Below, piece after piece: positions 18,390 to 26,890 of a stretch of DNA of 64,000 nt. The notes below the pieces were generated by a model that did not search any database, had not been told where the DNA came from, and saw nothing but the letters and a program-made list of their open reading frames with translations. Origin of the DNA: Sutcliffiella horikoshii (GTDB lineage Bacteria > Bacillota > Bacilli > Bacillales > Bacillaceae_I); the NCBI RefSeq assembly GCF_008180725.1, contig NZ_VTEV01000002.1, forward strand, positions 466,426 to 530,425. Reading direction: 5' to 3'. The number at the start of each line of letters is the position of its first letter. Within the stretch, counting starts at the first letter, position 1. A program made the translations under genes and the position numbers.

Positions 18390-18791
18390 TTACTTATTGA
18401 CATAGATGATACCCATCATGTCTTCCATCACTTTCCTATCAGTGATGCTCATGTTGGTGTACTTATGTAGGATGTCCTTGAAATTGGGGTGTTGCTTCAA
18501 ATAGTCCACAATTTGCATCAGTTTTTCATCAGCTTGGTTAATTTGATAGAGTTGGTTGAATTCTTTTACATAATGTTCTTGTTCGTAGTGGTTTCCTACC
18601 AGGTAATCAATCGAAACCTCGAAAAGCTTACTTAGTTCAATGAGAGTTTCGATGGGTGGGACTTCCTTTTCAGTCTCCCATTTGCTGATGGTACCATGCA
18701 CCCTGTTCAGGCGATCGGCAAGATCTTGTTGCGACCAGTTCTTCTGATTACGAAGGTATTTAATGTTTCTCGCTAAAAAGGACGTGTTCAT
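18390..18791 (-). CDS. XRE-family transcriptional regulator
   Basis: About 133 residues. The N-terminal HTH_3 domain (about 5-65) shows LARNIKYLRNQKNWSQQDLADRLN with the recognition helix HGTISKWETEKEVPP. A C-terminal helical part (70-134), rich in charged residues, probably dimerises. Two ATG codons are adjacent (18794, 18791), and the AGGAG site fits the second. Two matching palindromes lie 57-105 bases upstream in the divergent intergenic space, so autoregulation and control of the plus-strand gene at 19023 are likely. Confidence 0.88.
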   Translation of the reverse strand: MNTSFLARNIKYLRNQKNWSQQDLADRLNRVHGTISKWETEKEVPPIETLIELSKLFEVSIDYLVGNHYEQEHYVKEFNQLYQINQADEKLMQIVDYLKQHPNFKDILHKYTNMSITDRKVMEDMMGIIYVNK

Positions 18792-18850
18792 CATATCTCC
18801 TGCCTCTTTTCCGCATTTCCTTTAACGTAATGGAAACGAGAGGGAGTAGT

Positions 18851-18895
18851 TGTTCTCGTGTGGAACATAGTTACTAAATGTTCTTAAACGGAACA
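18851..18895. promoter_or_regulatory. Two matched operators TGTTC-N7-GAACA
   Basis: Exact palindromes TGTTCTCGTGTGGAACA (18851-18867) and TGTTCTTAAACGGAACA (18879-18895) lie 28 bases apart centre to centre, between the XRE gene and the divergent gene at 19023. Arms and spacing are identical while the seven centre bases differ, as expected of binding sites for a dimeric XRE protein. On the minus strand TTGTTC-17-TAACTA, a possible promoter of the XRE gene, overlaps both. Confidence 0.7.
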
Positions 18896-19022
18896 ATGTC
18901 GAATATTGCAAAATAAAGAGGATGAATGAGAATAGGAAAGAATACCCAGATAAATGCAAAGAATCACCTTATTTCCTATATTTTCTATAAAAAGTAAAAT
19001 TATCTATAATTAGGAGGAGTGA

Positions 19023-19520
19023 ATGATGAAAGAGGGAGTGATGGATGTGGCTGATTTTAAGTTAACTACGGTAAGTTTCCTTCCAAGTACGGAAGGTCGG
19101 AATCAAGATGGACAAGATTATTTTATTTATATAAAAGAACCAAAGGATGACTATTCATCAGCACCCAGATCCTCTTTCTTTGATGCATTGGAAATCTCTA
19201 AGGAGGAATCGATTAAGAACGGTAATTGGCGCTGCATTTCAACGAGTTCCAATCAGTCTGTTGAACTGCATTTTCGTTCTTATGCGGATAAAAGAATTAT
19301 TTCCGTAACCATCAACCTTCCAAGCTACCAACTTGATATCTCTTCTTACGCCTGGTACAGACAGCGTAAAGCCTTCCTTAAGTTAGAATGCCCGGAACAA
19401 GTCTGTCAGGATTTAGTAGAAGGATTATTACAAAGGATTTTTGTCAAATACAAAGGGAAAACCGCCTATCTAAGTTTAAAGCAATCAAAACGTGGAGTGA
19501 CCAGTAAGAATTTTAGTTGA
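19023..19520 (+). CDS. Hypothetical protein
   Basis: 165 residues, soluble, with no signal peptide or membrane segment. It begins MMKEGVMDVADFKLTTVSFLPSTEG, and the centre has predicted beta strands (ISVTINLPSYQLDISSY). I do not recognise a family. The ribosome site AGGAGGAG (19012-19019) fits ATG 19023 or 19026. It is divergent from the XRE gene and shares its operator region, so it may be regulated by it. Confidence 0.7.
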   Translation: MMKEGVMDVADFKLTTVSFLPSTEGRNQDGQDYFIYIKEPKDDYSSAPRSSFFDALEISKEESIKNGNWRCISTSSNQSVELHFRSYADKRIISVTINLPSYQLDISSYAWYRQRKAFLKLECPEQVCQDLVEGLLQRIFVKYKGKTAYLSLKQSKRGVTSKNFS

Positions 19521-19548
19521 AGGGTATAAGGCGTGCCTAGATAGGACA

Positions 19549-19595
19549 CACCGTAATTAAGTGGAATTTTTTTAGCTTCTAACTCAATTACGGTG
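19549..19595 (+). promoter_or_regulatory. RNA hairpin covering the vanZ ribosome binding site
   Basis: CACCGTAATTAAG (19549-19561) pairs with CTCAATTACGGTG (19583-19595): ten pairs, one A-C mismatch, two more pairs, 21-base loop. The right arm overlaps GGTGGTGG (19592-19598), the ribosome site of the next gene, so folding would hide it. No T run follows, which argues against a terminator. Confidence 0.5.
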
Positions 19596-19604
19596 GTGGC
19601 TCAT

Positions 19605-20135
19605 ATGAGAAATAAGAGGATTCTATATTATCTGTTTCTGGCCTTTGGCTGGACTGTCATATTGTTCTATTTGTCTTCCATGTCCTATGCAGAACAGGAT
19701 ATCAGGCCATATTTGCGAATGCTTGTGGCAGAGGAACATATTGCTGCTGTGTTTTCGGGAGTGGAGATTCCTTATGTGAATAACCAAATGAGTGTGGACA
19801 GTATGGGAGCCTATCAGTTTGTGGAATTCCTTTTTCGAAAAGGAGCTCACCTGTTTTTTTATAGTGTTCTTGGTTATTTGCTCGTCCGGTACTTTGCCAG
19901 TGCCTTAGGGAGAAAGTATTGGAGAGTGTTTCTGTTCAGTTTTTCTATTCTGCTTGTTATTGCGATGCTGGACGAGTTCTTGCAATTCCACCACCCAGAC
20001 CGCAGCGGGCATTGGGCGGATGTGGGGTTGGATGCGATGGGCGGATTGAAGGGGATTATTACCGGATTTTTGTCCACTTATATTAAGAAGGGTAAGAAAG
20101 AAGGAAAGCAAAAAAGCGCAGACTCCTCTATGTAG
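19605..20135 (+). CDS. VanZ family membrane protein
   Basis: About 176 residues with four to five membrane segments and the VanZ hallmark DEFLQFHHPDRSGHWADVGLDAMGG near the C-terminal third. VanZ-like proteins are linked to glycopeptide resistance, but their chromosomal role is unclear. The 60-residue loop after the first membrane segment probably faces outside. GTG 19593 and 19596 are in frame, but ATG 19605 has the right distance from GGTGGTGG. The stop codon lies inside the loop of the terminator hairpin. Confidence 0.87.
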   Translation: MRNKRILYYLFLAFGWTVILFYLSSMSYAEQDIRPYLRMLVAEEHIAAVFSGVEIPYVNNQMSVDSMGAYQFVEFLFRKGAHLFFYSVLGYLLVRYFASALGRKYWRVFLFSFSILLVIAMLDEFLQFHHPDRSGHWADVGLDAMGGLKGIITGFLSTYIKKGKKEGKQKSADSSM

Positions 20136-20154
20136 ATGGGGGCTGCGCTTTTTT
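20110..20154 (+). terminator. Terminator of vanZ
   Basis: AAAAAAGCGCAG pairs exactly with CTGCGCTTTTTT. The loop contains the vanZ stop codon. Confidence 0.92.
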
Positions 20155-20229
20155 ATATGAGTGGTAAGGAGTTGAACTTATTAGTGAAATGTGTCGCCTG
20201 AGCCTTGATGGGTAAGTAAGAAAATGTAA

Positions 20230-20378
20230 ATGAAGACAATTCCAGCGTCAGAATTCGGTTGAAATTGTCTTCACAAGGCACATGAAGACAATTCCACTCC
20301 TAAAATCTCGTTAAAATTGTCTTCATCCCGCCTATGAAGACAATTCTAGGCCCAAAAATCCAGTGAGATTGTCTTCAT
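20230..20378. repeat. Hairpin array A: three units with 52-bp period
   Basis: Units start exactly 52 bases apart at 20230, 20282 and 20334. Each is a 44-45-base inverted repeat, with left arm ATGAAGACAATT and right arm AATTGTCTTCAT (slightly varied), a variable middle and a 7-8-base linker. It lies between the convergent vanZ and ywqA genes. It shares period and arm ends with the arrays at 53982-54869. Confidence 0.88.
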
Positions 20379-20410
20379 CCTCATCATGCATCGTTACATT
20401 CTAGATTACC

Positions 20411-23224
20411 TTACTTCAACGTCAACAAATCCCTCAATTCCTCATTATCCAGCTCGGTTATCCAGCCTTCACTCGTGATGATCTGATTGTTCAGCGCTTG
20501 CTTGGATTCGATCATTGCATCAATTTTCTCCTCCAGCGTACCGGTTGCAATAAACTTATGAACGTGAACAAAACGGCTCTGGCCGATTCGATATGCTCTG
20601 TCGGTTGCTTGATTCTCCACGGCTGGATTCCACCAGCGGTCATAGTGGATAACATGATTGGCAGCTGTCAGGTTCAGTCCGGTTCCGCCAGCCTTCAATG
20701 AAAGGACCAGAACATTAAATTCCCCGTCCTGGAAATCTTGAATCAGTTGGTCACGTTCTTTTTTGACGACACTTCCATTTAGAAATCTTCCTTTTTCCCC
20801 GAGTGTAGTTTCCAATGCTTCAATAATCATATTCCCCATAGAAATGTACTGGGTGAAAATAAGGCAGCTTTCTCCCCGCAAACGAATCTGCTCGACCAGT
20901 TCCACTAGCTTTTCCATCTTACTGGAGCGCATTAAGAGATTCTCTGGAGTTTCCTCTTTTAGATAAAGGGCAGGGTGATCGCAGACTTGCTTCAACTGCC
21001 CGAGCATTTTTAACACGAGGCCGCGGCGTTGGATACCGCCTAACTCCTCCACCTTGTCTAAGGTCTCTTTCACAAGCTGTTCATAAATAGAAGCCTGCTC
21101 GATGGTCAGTGGACAGTATTCCTTTTGCTCCTGCTTGGCAGGGAGGTTCAGGGCCACCTGTTCATCCTGCTTCGTGCGGCGAAGTAAGAATGGTTGAATA
21201 AGCATCTGCAATTGCTGAATCTTCTTTTTGTCCTGATCTTTCTCGATTGAAAGAACAAATTGCTTATGGAAGGAGCCTAGCGACCCCAAGTATCCTGGAT
21301 TGATAAAATCAAAAATTGCCCAGAGTTCTGACAGACGGTTTTCCATAGGTGTACCAGTCAAGGCGATATGATGGCCACCGCTTAAATTTCGAACAGCTTG
21401 GGATTGCTTCGTGTCAGCGTTCTTGATGTTTTGTGCTTCATCCAAGCAGATGGTGCGCCAGCCGACACTTGCCAATTCCTCTTCATCAAGATGAGAAATA
21501 GCATAAGAGGTCAACACGACATCGGAATTCAAAACTGCTTCTCGGAAAATAGACCCTTTGCCACGATTAGGTCCGTAATGCAACATAACCTCCAAACTTG
21601 GAGCGAACTTTTCCAGTTCTTTTTGCCAGTTTCCAAGGACAGAAGTAGGACAAATAATGAGTACAGGCGGTCCTTCCGGTTCCTTTTCCTTGCATGACAA
21701 GAAATACGCAATGAGCTGAATGGTTTTTCCTAGTCCCATATCATCTGCAAGACAAGCCCCGAAGCCGTGTTCTCTTAAAAAGGTCAGCCATGCTGCACCT
21801 TGCTCCTGATAAGGTCTTAGCTCGCCTTTGAATGTTTCAGGAACCTCAAAAGGCGGGATGTCCTTACCTTGATAGAGTTGTTCAATCAAGCGCTCGGCAG
21901 ATCCGGTTAGTTCATAGGAAATATCCTGGATGGAATAGCTTCCCCCCGAATCAACGTCATCCGGAAACTCACCGGCCATGCCAGCTGCATTGCTTTTCAA
22001 GAGATCCTCCATGCGGATACCGTTCTCTTCTGCATGCTTCATCATCCGTTTTATCTCTTCAATAAACCCTGGATCCAACACGACCCATTCGCCTTTAATC
22101 TGTACAAGGCGGCGGTTTTCTTCTACAAGTGCTAGGAACTCCTCTTCCGAAAGCTCGGTATTTCGCGTGGAAAAGCGCCATTCAAAATTAACTAAGGACT
22201 GTAACCCTACAAAAGATTGGGAATGGCCGCTGCCTTTCTTCGAGCCGTTCACTCTTGCTTTCACTTTAATTCGAGAATCCTTGATGGCTTGCCACCATGG
22301 CGGCAGAAAAATGAAGCTCCCAATTGCCAACAGCCTCTCGCTGCCATCTACAAGAAACCGCCAAGCGTCTTCTTCCGTCAGATAACTTCGAATCTGTCCA
22401 TTTGAAAAAAGAGAGGGAGTCAGCTGCTGCCATTTCTTAAATCCGCGATTCACTTCTTTTTTGTATTTTTTATAGGAAGGAGGGAGGCTATCTTGTTCCC
22501 ACACATATAATTCTTCTGTTTTCTTGTCTTTCAACAGGGTTTCCAGCTTCCAGTCTTGTTCCCCTTTTTCCGGTTCCAAAAGACGGAGGCCAAGCTTGAA
22601 TGGAGTGGTATCTTTCGTCCATCCAATGTCTCGAAGCCAGTCTTCTTCATCCACATACTCCACTAGTGAACCTTCCGTTGCTAATTGCCGCGGATCTTTT
22701 GTGTAATCCATCCAGTATGTCTGGAGATACCCATCTTCATTGCGTTCCATCCAATCCTTCATGATGGCGTCCAACCATTCTTCCATTTTGCCGGCATAAG
22801 AAGGGAGGAGAGGATTTTGTGCGATCATCTCCTGTCCTTCCTTTGTTAAAGAAAAGGAAAGTCTGCCTTCTTGCCATGCTGCAAAACTCGGTTGAAAGGC
22901 TCTTTCGTTCAACAGGTCTGCAACTGTTGGAGCGATTAGGCGATATTGTTCCGATTGATCACACCACTCCAACTCAATAAAAGAGTTCTCGGTATTGTTG
23001 GCAAATAGTTCAAGCGCGTCACTGGGATTTAAAAAAATCCCGGAAACGCCATCATTGGTGGATTCCTCTAGGATGGAGCCGAAATACGATCCCTCATGCC
23101 ATGTAAAGAGAAGGGGGATAAATCGTGACGGTGGCAGAACGGAGGAGCGGATTTTTACATATAGAAAAAATTGATTCCGTTCCTCCATATAAATTGATTT
23201 GGCAAATAACGCCTCATTAATCAT
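20411..23224 (-). CDS. ywqA: SNF2-family DNA/RNA helicase (YwqA-like)
   Basis: 937 residues. The N-terminal half (about 1-430) is the SNF2-associated bacterial region. The ATPase core has motif I ADDMGLGKTIQL (near 490), the DEAH-type box LDEAQNIKN and motif III ALTGTPMENRLSELW. The second RecA lobe contains LSLKAGGTGLNLTAANHVIHYDRWWNP and the motif VI region DRAYRIGQ. It is predicted to be a double-stranded DNA translocase. The start overlaps the SWIM protein gene by eight bases, as in ywqB-ywqA of B. subtilis. Confidence 0.93.
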   Translation of the reverse strand: MINEALFAKSIYMEERNQFFLYVKIRSSVLPPSRFIPLLFTWHEGSYFGSILEESTNDGVSGIFLNPSDALELFANNTENSFIELEWCDQSEQYRLIAPTVADLLNERAFQPSFAAWQEGRLSFSLTKEGQEMIAQNPLLPSYAGKMEEWLDAIMKDWMERNEDGYLQTYWMDYTKDPRQLATEGSLVEYVDEEDWLRDIGWTKDTTPFKLGLRLLEPEKGEQDWKLETLLKDKKTEELYVWEQDSLPPSYKKYKKEVNRGFKKWQQLTPSLFSNGQIRSYLTEEDAWRFLVDGSERLLAIGSFIFLPPWWQAIKDSRIKVKARVNGSKKGSGHSQSFVGLQSLVNFEWRFSTRNTELSEEEFLALVEENRRLVQIKGEWVVLDPGFIEEIKRMMKHAEENGIRMEDLLKSNAAGMAGEFPDDVDSGGSYSIQDISYELTGSAERLIEQLYQGKDIPPFEVPETFKGELRPYQEQGAAWLTFLREHGFGACLADDMGLGKTIQLIAYFLSCKEKEPEGPPVLIICPTSVLGNWQKELEKFAPSLEVMLHYGPNRGKGSIFREAVLNSDVVLTSYAISHLDEEELASVGWRTICLDEAQNIKNADTKQSQAVRNLSGGHHIALTGTPMENRLSELWAIFDFINPGYLGSLGSFHKQFVLSIEKDQDKKKIQQLQMLIQPFLLRRTKQDEQVALNLPAKQEQKEYCPLTIEQASIYEQLVKETLDKVEELGGIQRRGLVLKMLGQLKQVCDHPALYLKEETPENLLMRSSKMEKLVELVEQIRLRGESCLIFTQYISMGNMIIEALETTLGEKGRFLNGSVVKKERDQLIQDFQDGEFNVLVLSLKAGGTGLNLTAANHVIHYDRWWNPAVENQATDRAYRIGQSRFVHVHKFIATGTLEEKIDAMIESKQALNNQIITSEGWITELDNEELRDLLTLK

Positions 23225-24770
23225 AACTGAATCTTCCCTTTTTTAATTCTTCTTGGAAGGAGCGGAGTCGCTTCGTTCCTTCTTTTAGCTGCAGTAAATA
23301 CTGAAGCCAGATGTCTTCGAGTTTCTCTTTTTTATAGAGACTATGTAATGTTTTCAACAGCGATGTCGCTTCTTTATAAGCGGTTTTATTGCGCTGCTCC
23401 AATGCCTTGTTTATCGCCACATGATAGAGTGGGAAAAGCGCATAGGCATCCGTTTTTTTGATTTCTTTCAGCTTATAAGCTTCCAAACCACTTAGCTCAA
23501 AGCCCATCCAAAGCTGTAACTCCACCCATTGGCGGTAGTTCTTCGTTTCAAACAGATACCATTCATATTCTCCGTAACTATATGGCATCAGTTTGCGCAT
23601 TGCTTCTTTATATAGTTTATCTTGCCTTGTTTCCATTGCGTACTCCGTCAATAACTTGAGCAGGTGCTTAGTCAGCTGCCTTTTCCGGTCATAGGTTGGT
23701 TCTGAATGAATATAGGACGTCACAATTGGCAGCGAGACAGCTAGCCAGTTCTCCAATCTGTCCTTAGCTTTGTTGAAGACTAAGGATTGTAACCAATGGA
23801 AAAGGTATGGCGCGTACTGACTGCTGTTTTTTTTGACCAGCTTCAATGCCTCTTCATCTTTTTTCTGTAAAAATAATAAATGTGTTTTCGCCAACTCCGC
23901 CTGAAGGGAAGTGTCACCCTCTAGCTCTTTCAGCTCTGAGGCCATCCAGTTGCGACGTTGGAAAACATCATTCCAGGTGAATTGATACACATAAAACATT
24001 TCCCTTATAAAAGGCTCCTCTTGTTGCAACAGCGTTTCTCGTATCAGTTGCCTGCTTTCTTTCAGCAAGGAGTCGAGTTGGAAGGCGATGGCGCTATGAA
24101 ACAAGCCTTTTGATTCCTCTTCCACCATATCTACAAAACGATGTAGGATATCGGCGATGTATTGATATGGCTGTGAGCTATCATAGCTGTTGATGACCTG
24201 TTCCATACAATAAAGAGAAGCGTGTAATAAAAACAAGGGACGTATTTCCGCCTTCTTCGGTGCCTGGGTTCGCAGCTTAGGAAAGAACGCGTGTGTCAGG
24301 CCGGTAAGATAGGTTCGTTTACTAGGAATGGAGCTTTTATATTGCTGATGCTGATAGTCCACAAATTCAAGCCAGCTAGAAAGAGAATTGTCCTCGTAGC
24401 TTGTTGCTTCCTTTTTAATAGTTGCCGATGCGAGGGTAGGAAGGATGTTTTCCGTGCTCTGTTCCTTCCAACCGTCGATAAGAGAGGCAATTGTTTTGGA
24501 TTGTGACCATACGGAAAGAAAGGTGGCTAGCTGATGGGGGCAGAGGGTGGTTGCGCCGCATGAGCATCTGCTGAGGTCACCGATTTCTTCGTCTAGCAGG
24601 ACGTGTTTTTGGCCGTTGTCTTGGACTTTTCCGGTCATGGTGGAGCCTTCATGGTAGGCGTGTATGACGTTGCCTTGGCGGAACAGTTTTAGGCCTTCTT
24701 TTAGGATGTTTCTGTTGTTGTCGTTTGTGAGTGGGTATGTATTGATCAGCCATGCTGCGAACTGTTCCAT
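23217..24770 (-). CDS. ywqB: SWIM zinc finger protein (YwqB-like)
   Basis: About 517 residues. The SWIM motif near residue 70-85 reads RCSCGATTLCPHQLATFL, giving CxC-n-CxH zinc ligands. The rest is a long helical, repeat-like domain. SWIM proteins pair with SNF2 helicases in many Firmicutes, and this gene overlaps ywqA. ATG 24782 is in frame, but ATG 24770 lies five bases after GGTGA and is preferred. The nucleic-acid-binding role is inferred from the zinc finger and the partner. Confidence 0.87.
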   Translation of the reverse strand: MEQFAAWLINTYPLTNDNNRNILKEGLKLFRQGNVIHAYHEGSTMTGKVQDNGQKHVLLDEEIGDLSRCSCGATTLCPHQLATFLSVWSQSKTIASLIDGWKEQSTENILPTLASATIKKEATSYEDNSLSSWLEFVDYQHQQYKSSIPSKRTYLTGLTHAFFPKLRTQAPKKAEIRPLFLLHASLYCMEQVINSYDSSQPYQYIADILHRFVDMVEEESKGLFHSAIAFQLDSLLKESRQLIRETLLQQEEPFIREMFYVYQFTWNDVFQRRNWMASELKELEGDTSLQAELAKTHLLFLQKKDEEALKLVKKNSSQYAPYLFHWLQSLVFNKAKDRLENWLAVSLPIVTSYIHSEPTYDRKRQLTKHLLKLLTEYAMETRQDKLYKEAMRKLMPYSYGEYEWYLFETKNYRQWVELQLWMGFELSGLEAYKLKEIKKTDAYALFPLYHVAINKALEQRNKTAYKEATSLLKTLHSLYKKEKLEDIWLQYLLQLKEGTKRLRSFQEELKKGRFSYD

Positions 24771-24817
24771 TTTTGTCACCATCCATTATTGTTTGAAAAA
24801 GTATGTCTTCTATGACT

Positions 24818-26005
24818 CCCTGCTGCCTTCCGTTCCAGGTGTTCGCTTTCCTAGGGGCGGTGCTTGAGCCTCCTCGCTTCGCTGCGGGGTCTCAAGCTAC
24901 CACTATCTCCCTCAGGAGTCTCACACCTTGCACTGCAGGTAGCAGGGGGAGCTGGTGTGAGAAAGTGAGTTTCAATAACTCCCTGCAACCTTCCGTTCCA
25001 GGTGTTCGCTTTCCGCGGGACGGTGCTTGAGCCTCCTCGCTTCGCTGCGGGGTCTCAAGCTACCACTATCTCCCTCAGGAGTCTCACACCTTGCACTGCA
25101 GGCAGCAGGGGGAACTGGTTTGAGAAAGTGTGTCTCATTAACACCCTGCTGCCTTTCGTTCTAGGTGTTCGCTTTCCGCGGGACGGTGCTTGAGCCTCCT
25201 CGGCTTCGCCTGTGGGGTCTCAAGCTACCGTTATCCCCCACAGGAGTCTCACACCTTGCACTGCAGGCAGCAGGGGGAGCTGGTGTGAGAAAGTGTGTTT
25301 CAATAACTCCCTGCAACCTTCCGTTCCAGGTGTTCGCTTTCCGCGGGACGGTGCTTGAGCCTCCTCGGCTTTGCCTGCGGGGTCTCAAGCTACCGTTATC
25401 CCCCGCAGGAGTCTCACACCTTGCACTGCAGGTAGCAGGGCGGACTGGTTGTGAAAAAGTGTAACTTCTATAACTCCCTGTTACCTTTCGTTCCAGGTGT
25501 TCGCTTTCCGCGGGACGGTGCTTGAGCCTCCTCGGCTTCGCCTGTGGGGTCTCAAGCTACCGTTATCCCCCACAGGAGTCTCACACCTTGCACTGCAGGC
25601 AGCAGGGGGAGCTGGTGTGAGAAAGTGTGTTTCAATAACTCCCTGCAACCTTCCGTTCCAGGTGTTCGCTTTCCGCGGGACGGTGCTTGAGCCTCCTCGG
25701 CTTTGCCTGCTGGGTCTCAAGCTACCGTTATCCCCCGCAGGAGTCTCACACCTTGCACTGCAGGTAGCAGGGCGGACTGGTTGTGAAAAAGTGTAACTTC
25801 TATAACACCCTGTTACCTTTCGTTCCAGGTGTTCGCTTTCCGCGGGACGGTGCTTGAGCCTCCTCGGCTTCGCCTGTGGGGTCTCAAGCTACCGTTATCC
25901 CCCGCAGGAGTCTCACACCTTGCACTGCAGGTAGCAGGGGGAATTGGTTGTGAAGAAGTGTGTTTCAATAACTCCCTGCAACCCTGCGTTTCAAACGTTC
26001 GCGGG
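24818..26005. repeat. Seven tandem copies of a 163-167-bp nested palindrome
   Basis: The landmark GGTGTTCGCTTTCC recurs at 24839, 25001, 25164, 25329, 25496, 25661 and 25828; a decayed eighth start lies at 25974-26005. Inside each copy arms nest: CCCTGCTGCC/GGCAGCAGGG outside, AGGTGT/ACACCT, GCTTGAG/CTCAAGC, and CCTGTGGGG/CCCCACAGG. Copies 3-4 and 5-6 form a 332-base higher-order duplication. Linkers of about 33 bases separate copies. The short open frames across it are by-products of the repeat; no gene is supported in this 1.3-kb gap. Confidence 0.92.
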
Positions 26006-26037
26006 CGGTTCGGGAGCGTATCTATAGCAAAAAACGA

Positions 26038-26065
26038 AAAGGTCTACTTCATCGCGTAGACCTTT
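26038..26065 (-). terminator. Terminator of the BsuPI lipoprotein gene
   Basis: AAAGGTCTAC pairs with GTAGACCTTT across an eight-base loop. On the minus strand the stem is followed by TCGTTTTTT, so it serves the minus-strand gene ending at 26137. Confidence 0.85.
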
Positions 26066-26136
26066 GCCGGGAAAAACTTCTTATTCTATTATAGGTTTTT
26101 TGGAGGGGAGTTACAACCTCGTGACAAATGTACATC

Positions 26137-26700
26137 TTATTCGACAGTGAAGGTTTCTTTTGCTGTGGCGTGATGGTTTGCATCCGTAAAGATGAATTGG
26201 ATGGTGTATTCTCCTGGTGGAAGGTCTGCAGCTAAGTCCCTGTAGGAAATAGGGTATTCTAATGCATCTCCTGGTGCTAAAATCATTTCTTTTATAGCTT
26301 GGGTGTACATCATGCCTTCAGACAGCTTTTTAACTGCACTGCCGGAATCGTCGTATACGACATAATCGTATTCCTGGCCGGAAGAGAAGTAGATTTCAGC
26401 ATCCTCCTCCTTGTTGTTAGTAACTTTAAATAGAAAATTCTCGTCTTGTCGGTCAACTTGGACTTCAAGTTCTTCTTTGTTTAACTCGTTTGTTTCTAGC
26501 TTCTTTCTTGCCTCTTCTTTTGATTTGATAGGATCACTTGATTCTTTTGAATCATCTGCAGGAGAATTATCTACTTCATTCTCTTCACTTACTGGTGTAT
26601 TCTCTTCTGTTATGTCAGAACTCCTCTGGGACGAGTCTCCAGACGTTCCACAAGCAGTCAATATTAAGAACATTAGTAGTAATGTCATTATTTTATTCAT
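26137..26700 (-). CDS. Lipoprotein with BsuPI-type domain
   Basis: 187 residues. A short signal peptide ends in the lipobox LTAC (Cys 17), then a low-complexity acidic linker of about 45 residues. The C-terminal domain (about 75-187) matches the BsuPI intracellular proteinase inhibitor fold family: FLFKVTNNKEEDAEIYFSSGQEYDYVVYD and PPGEYTIQFIF are its typical strands. As an exported lipoprotein it would act at the outer face of the membrane. Inhibitor activity is not proven for such lipoproteins. It is divergent from the amidase gene. Confidence 0.82.
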   Translation of the reverse strand: MNKIMTLLLMFLILTACGTSGDSSQRSSDITEENTPVSEENEVDNSPADDSKESSDPIKSKEEARKKLETNELNKEELEVQVDRQDENFLFKVTNNKEEDAEIYFSSGQEYDYVVYDDSGSAVKKLSEGMMYTQAIKEMILAPGDALEYPISYRDLAADLPPGEYTIQFIFTDANHHATAKETFTVE

Positions 26701-26771
26701 GGTTCATCCTCCGTTCTTGTAATTTGGGCTAGCGGAATAAGTCATTCCCTTTCTTTTCTTCACTATATATG

Positions 26772-26795
26772 AACTATACCCCTCTTTGTATAGTT
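26772..26795. promoter_or_regulatory. Palindrome in a divergent intergenic region
   Basis: AACTATAC and GTATAGTT are exact inverse copies separated by eight bases, between the lipoprotein gene (minus) and the amidase gene (plus). It is a possible operator; the regulator is unknown. Confidence 0.4.
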
Positions 26796-26890
26796 AGACG
26801 GAAAAATATATAAAAGGTTACGAAGGGATGATTCGTTCCTTCTCTAATAGTAGAACATAGATAATAAATAGGGAGGAAGAGGTGGAATGT

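Noticed and set aside
18961-19020. TATAAT at 19005-19010 as the promoter of the gene at 19023.
   Set aside because: A start site seven bases downstream would leave the AGGAGG site partly outside the message, so the true promoter must lie further upstream, near the operators.
24838-26059. Several 60-99-codon open frames on both strands, two of them almost identical.
   Set aside because: They lie wholly in the tandem palindrome array, repeat because the DNA repeats, and have no ribosome sites or recognisable domains.
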